Source: Aptenodytes patagonicus (taxonomy: Eukaryota; Chordata; Aves; Sphenisciformes; Spheniscidae). Taken from it: a stretch of DNA of 64,000 nt. The notes under the pieces are model-generated. The model was not told the origin of the DNA. It worked only from the letters and a program-made list of their open reading frames with translations, and searched no databases. The translations under genes and the position numbers were made by a program. Within the stretch, counting starts at the first letter, position 1, and the number at the start of each line of letters is the position of its first letter. This document shows positions 61,462 to 64,000 of the stretch, in pieces. The stretch lies in NCBI RefSeq assembly GCF_965638725.1, contig NC_134949.1, positions 45,846,151 through 45,910,150 on the forward strand. Direction: 5' to 3'.

Positions 61462-63959
61462 CTGAAATTAAACAGATACGATTATGAAACAATTACATAC
61501 CTTCTGTAACTATGAAGCTATCTATAAGCAATAAAATTTCTTTTTGTAAAGATACTGGCAACTAGGTATTGTACTGACACTAGAAACACCATTACTTAAA
61601 AGCTTAATCAGGACTCTCTTTCAGCGCATACTGCAATCAAAACGTATTGTATTGCCTAAAGCTTCAAGAGAATAGCCAAGTTTTCTTCAGGAGAACATCC
61701 TACAGTAAGGCTCGTCACTAAAATACGTACTACTTCCTTTCTGCGAAATGAGCTCTTTGACTTTTTTCCTTAAATGACAGTGACAAAAATTTCCCACTTT
61801 CTCCTCTTGAGTGCAAGAAAGAAAGAAAGAGTTTGATCCAGCGGCCCCCATGTAAATGTCTTGCTGATCCAGATGTGCTAGGATACTGGCCACATCTGCA
61901 TGGGACTGGCAGATAGGATATGGGACATATCTGGGGCTGGAAGCTGGGCAAGTTTGTGATACTAGGACAGCATCGCAAGCAGCATTACCCAGGGCAACTT
62001 AATCAGGACCAAACTATTAGTGACATGTCCTCTTCGAAGCAACACAGACTGCTGTCTTTACTAAGAGAGAGAGAAAAAAAACCCTAACCAAATTTCCAAC
62101 CGTACAAACTTTCTGTGTTGAGGAGACAGCACACATGCAACCAAGACACTAATGGAGGCAGTTACACTATATGGATAATGATCATGATACTACGTTCAGT
62201 TTTTATCAAACAGCTTACACCCCCTTCTCTAGTGTCCTAATTTTAGTAATTTGGGCGAACATCCACAACAAGCAAGCTAACTAGCTTGCTTCACTTATGT
62301 CCTACCAAAATATGCAAGACATCACAATTATGTTATTGTCTTCCATGACATAGCTGGCTTCTGTGATGTACAAAAATTAGTAAGAATGCTCTGTGACGTA
62401 GAATATAAAATTAACCAGAAATGACCCAAGAAAATACTTCTAAATAGAAATCTAAGAGGCTTCTGGGGGCGGGGAAAAAAACAAACAAATCTGCAAATAT
62501 AACATCTCTCCATTCAGAATGCTTCACGTATTTCACCTTAACAATGATTAGTATCATTCATTCCTTTTTTAAAAAAAAAAACAAAACAAAACAGAGTAGC
62601 ATCAACTAACTTACCTGTAATTCACTTCCTATCTAATAATTTTACTGCTGCTTGGCATACTGTTGTAAACAACATTCACTTAAGCTACCGACCAAATGCT
62701 TACTCAAAGCAAAAACATTCATCTTTCTTAGGTAGTTGTTACTTACGTTTGTGTTTTTTCTGATCTCTACTAAATCCTAGCTTTTTTATACAGTGTGGAG
62801 GCCAAAACTGTGCCTTTAAGCTTATTTCTTTCCCCAAAATAAATAACAGTAAATCCAGTGTTTGCTAACATACATGACGGTAAAGTATGCGATCACCATA
62901 CCAGTATTCCACATAAATGATTGCTGTTATTGTGGCACTTAGCTACTGTTTGTTTTGCCTAAATATCTTTAGTAAGACCAAAAATGCTAACACCTCCCCT
63001 CAGGCAACTCTTACATGCTGCTCGAAGAAAATTCCTTGCAGTCTTCCTGGGTTTTTGTTTGTTCCTATTTCCTCTAAATAAGGTGGTCATAGTATTGATT
63101 TCTTTTAGCATGATTCAAAAAAAGAAGTTCGCAGCTGAACAATCATGTAACTCGCCCAGAATCACGGATCAGCTTGCATAAAACTACTCTAGTTTTCAAT
63201 ACAGCTAAACTGAAGAAATAATATATTTTATCCAGCTATGTATTCATGTTAATATTTATACAGCAATTACTGAAATTTAGTTTGTGAGCAGCAAGTTACA
63301 CAACTTCTACAATGTTACAATGTGTGCCATTTTACAGGGCAACGAACAACGTACTGGGAGAGAACAGAACTAATTAAATAAGGATGTCTCAAATAAACAA
63401 CTCAACTGAGTTATTCAACAATGATAATATTAAGATACGCCCTGTAAGAGTAAGTCCCATTAAATTAGAACGAGGGAAAAAATACTAAAGATTTTGGCCA
63501 TGGATACGATTACATTTAATTGTTTCACTCTTGGTCAAAGCACATAAAAAGGTAAAATGAAGACTGCGTTATGGTACCACCATAATGAATAGGATGGATA
63601 TTTCATTTTTCATCACAAAATGATGGTGGTGTTGTTACTTCCCCTTCTACAATATTTTAAGAGGCCTAGTATAATCCACTGGGATACGCAGATCAAGCTC
63701 TAAGTTTTTCTTGATGTACCAACTGACATAATAAAATCCCATTAATGGCAACTGCAAGACAAAAACAGTAAGAACAAAGACAATGATAACCTTGAACACC
63801 CGCATGCCTGAATGTTACTGTCAAGTTGAAAAAGACTGAAAGAATACCAATACCTGTGTTCCTCTCCTATGGTCCTATTTGGATCCAGATGGAAGACTGA
63901 CAGGCAGAAATGGTATTAATCTAGTCTACAATCAAGAAAGATCTCTGTTTAAGATTTAC
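61462..63959 (-). other. CCDC59: CCDC59 last intron
   Basis: A 2498-base GT-AG intron on the minus strand, with donor GAG|GTAAAT at 63,959 and acceptor TTTAATTTCAG at 61,462, phase 0. No transposable element was recognised in it. It contains a hairpin at 62,271-62,290 (AGCAAGCTA and TAGCTTGCT around AC) and the candidate alternative exon listed separately. Confidence 0.88.
63647..63751 (-). CDS. CCDC59: Candidate alternative last exon of CCDC59 (hypothetical)
   Basis: A strong acceptor with a long pyrimidine tract (complement of 63,752-63,780, ending GTCTTGCAG) leads into 34 open codons and a TAG stop (63,647-63,649). The phase (0) is the same as that of the CCDC59 donor 208 bases upstream at 63,959. 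Splicing here would give ...AERARKRE followed by LPLMGFYYVSWYIKKNLELD and a further 14 residues ending in TRPLKIL, in place of the conserved tail. I recognise no homolog of this tail. A 34-codon frame stays open by chance about one time in five, so the call is weak without transcript data. Read without splicing, the frame extends up to an ATG at 63,803-63,805 (52 codons), but that extra part is simply the translated pyrimidine tract. Confidence 0.25.
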   Translation of the reverse strand: MPLMGFYYVSWYIKKNLELDLRIPVDYTRPLKIL

Positions 63960-64000
63960 CTCTCTCTTTCTAGCACGCTCAGCCTTTATTTTCTCATATT
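63960..64000 (-). CDS. CCDC59: CCDC59 (TAP26/BR22), internal exon, cut by the window edge
   Basis: This is the 3' end of the second-last coding exon. After two bases of a split codon it reads YEKIKAERARKRE and ends at the donor GAG|GTAAAT. The residues align with human YEQIQAKRAAKKQ, and joining to the exon at 61,461 keeps the family's spacing through the basic helical region that precedes the conserved C-terminus. The rest of the gene (N-terminal exons and promoter) lies past position 64,000. In other vertebrates the divergent neighbour there is METTL25. Confidence 0.88.

Noticed and set aside
61290..61487. 65-codon plus-strand frame with hydrophobic residues
   Set aside because: It is the antisense shadow of the lysine- and glutamine-rich CCDC59 last exon.
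1..64000. CRISPR array, bacterial operon, organelle insertion or other prokaryote-like system
   Set aside because: No regularly spaced repeats, no ribosome-binding-site-led gene chains and no mitochondrial gene sequence were seen. Intron structure and CR1/LTR content show vertebrate nuclear DNA.

Overview
The window looks like vertebrate nuclear DNA, most probably from a bird. It is AT-rich, has no long open reading frames and no operon structure, and its only recognisable repeats are of types common in avian genomes: CR1 LINE fragments of clearly different ages and long terminal repeats (LTRs) of endogenous retroviruses. The species cannot be fixed from this sequence alone.

Layout. Positions 1 to about 61,200 are a gene desert in which I found no protein-coding exon. 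It holds a fairly young CR1 3' end (2222-2508) beside an ancient CR1 remnant (2583-2850), a 5' LTR fragment (19,720-19,942), a second ancient CR1 (29,813-30,112), a CR1 reverse-transcriptase scrap with an internal deletion (46,040-46,372), and two solo LTRs of one family, both in minus orientation (49,543-50,121 and 58,222-58,761). There are also simple repeats, a 234-base purine tract with strong G-quadruplex potential (53,874-54,107), several hairpin-forming inverted repeats (3125, 23,240, 31,593, 42,184, 42,570, 59,308), and GC-richer blocks that I could not identify.

The one confident gene is at the right edge. Two exons on the minus strand (63,960-64,000, cut by the window end, and 61,300-61,461 with the stop codon) splice in phase across a 2498-base GT-AG intron. 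They encode the C-terminal part of CCDC59 (TAP26/BR22), a conserved nuclear protein of the Fyv7/TAP26 rRNA-processing family. The supporting parts fit: a GT donor, an AG acceptor, a stop codon, and an AATAAA signal 60 bases past the stop. In human, CCDC59 borders a large intergenic interval on its 3' side toward PPFIA2 and lies beside the divergent gene METTL25 on its 5' side. The desert to the left matches that arrangement, so METTL25 is expected just past the right edge (inference).

Inside the CCDC59 intron lies a phase-matched candidate alternative last exon (63,647-63,751), which would replace the conserved C-terminus with a different 34-residue tail. This is the most testable new observation here. 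I found no sign of an unknown multigene system, CRISPR array, RNA gene or intact mobile element.
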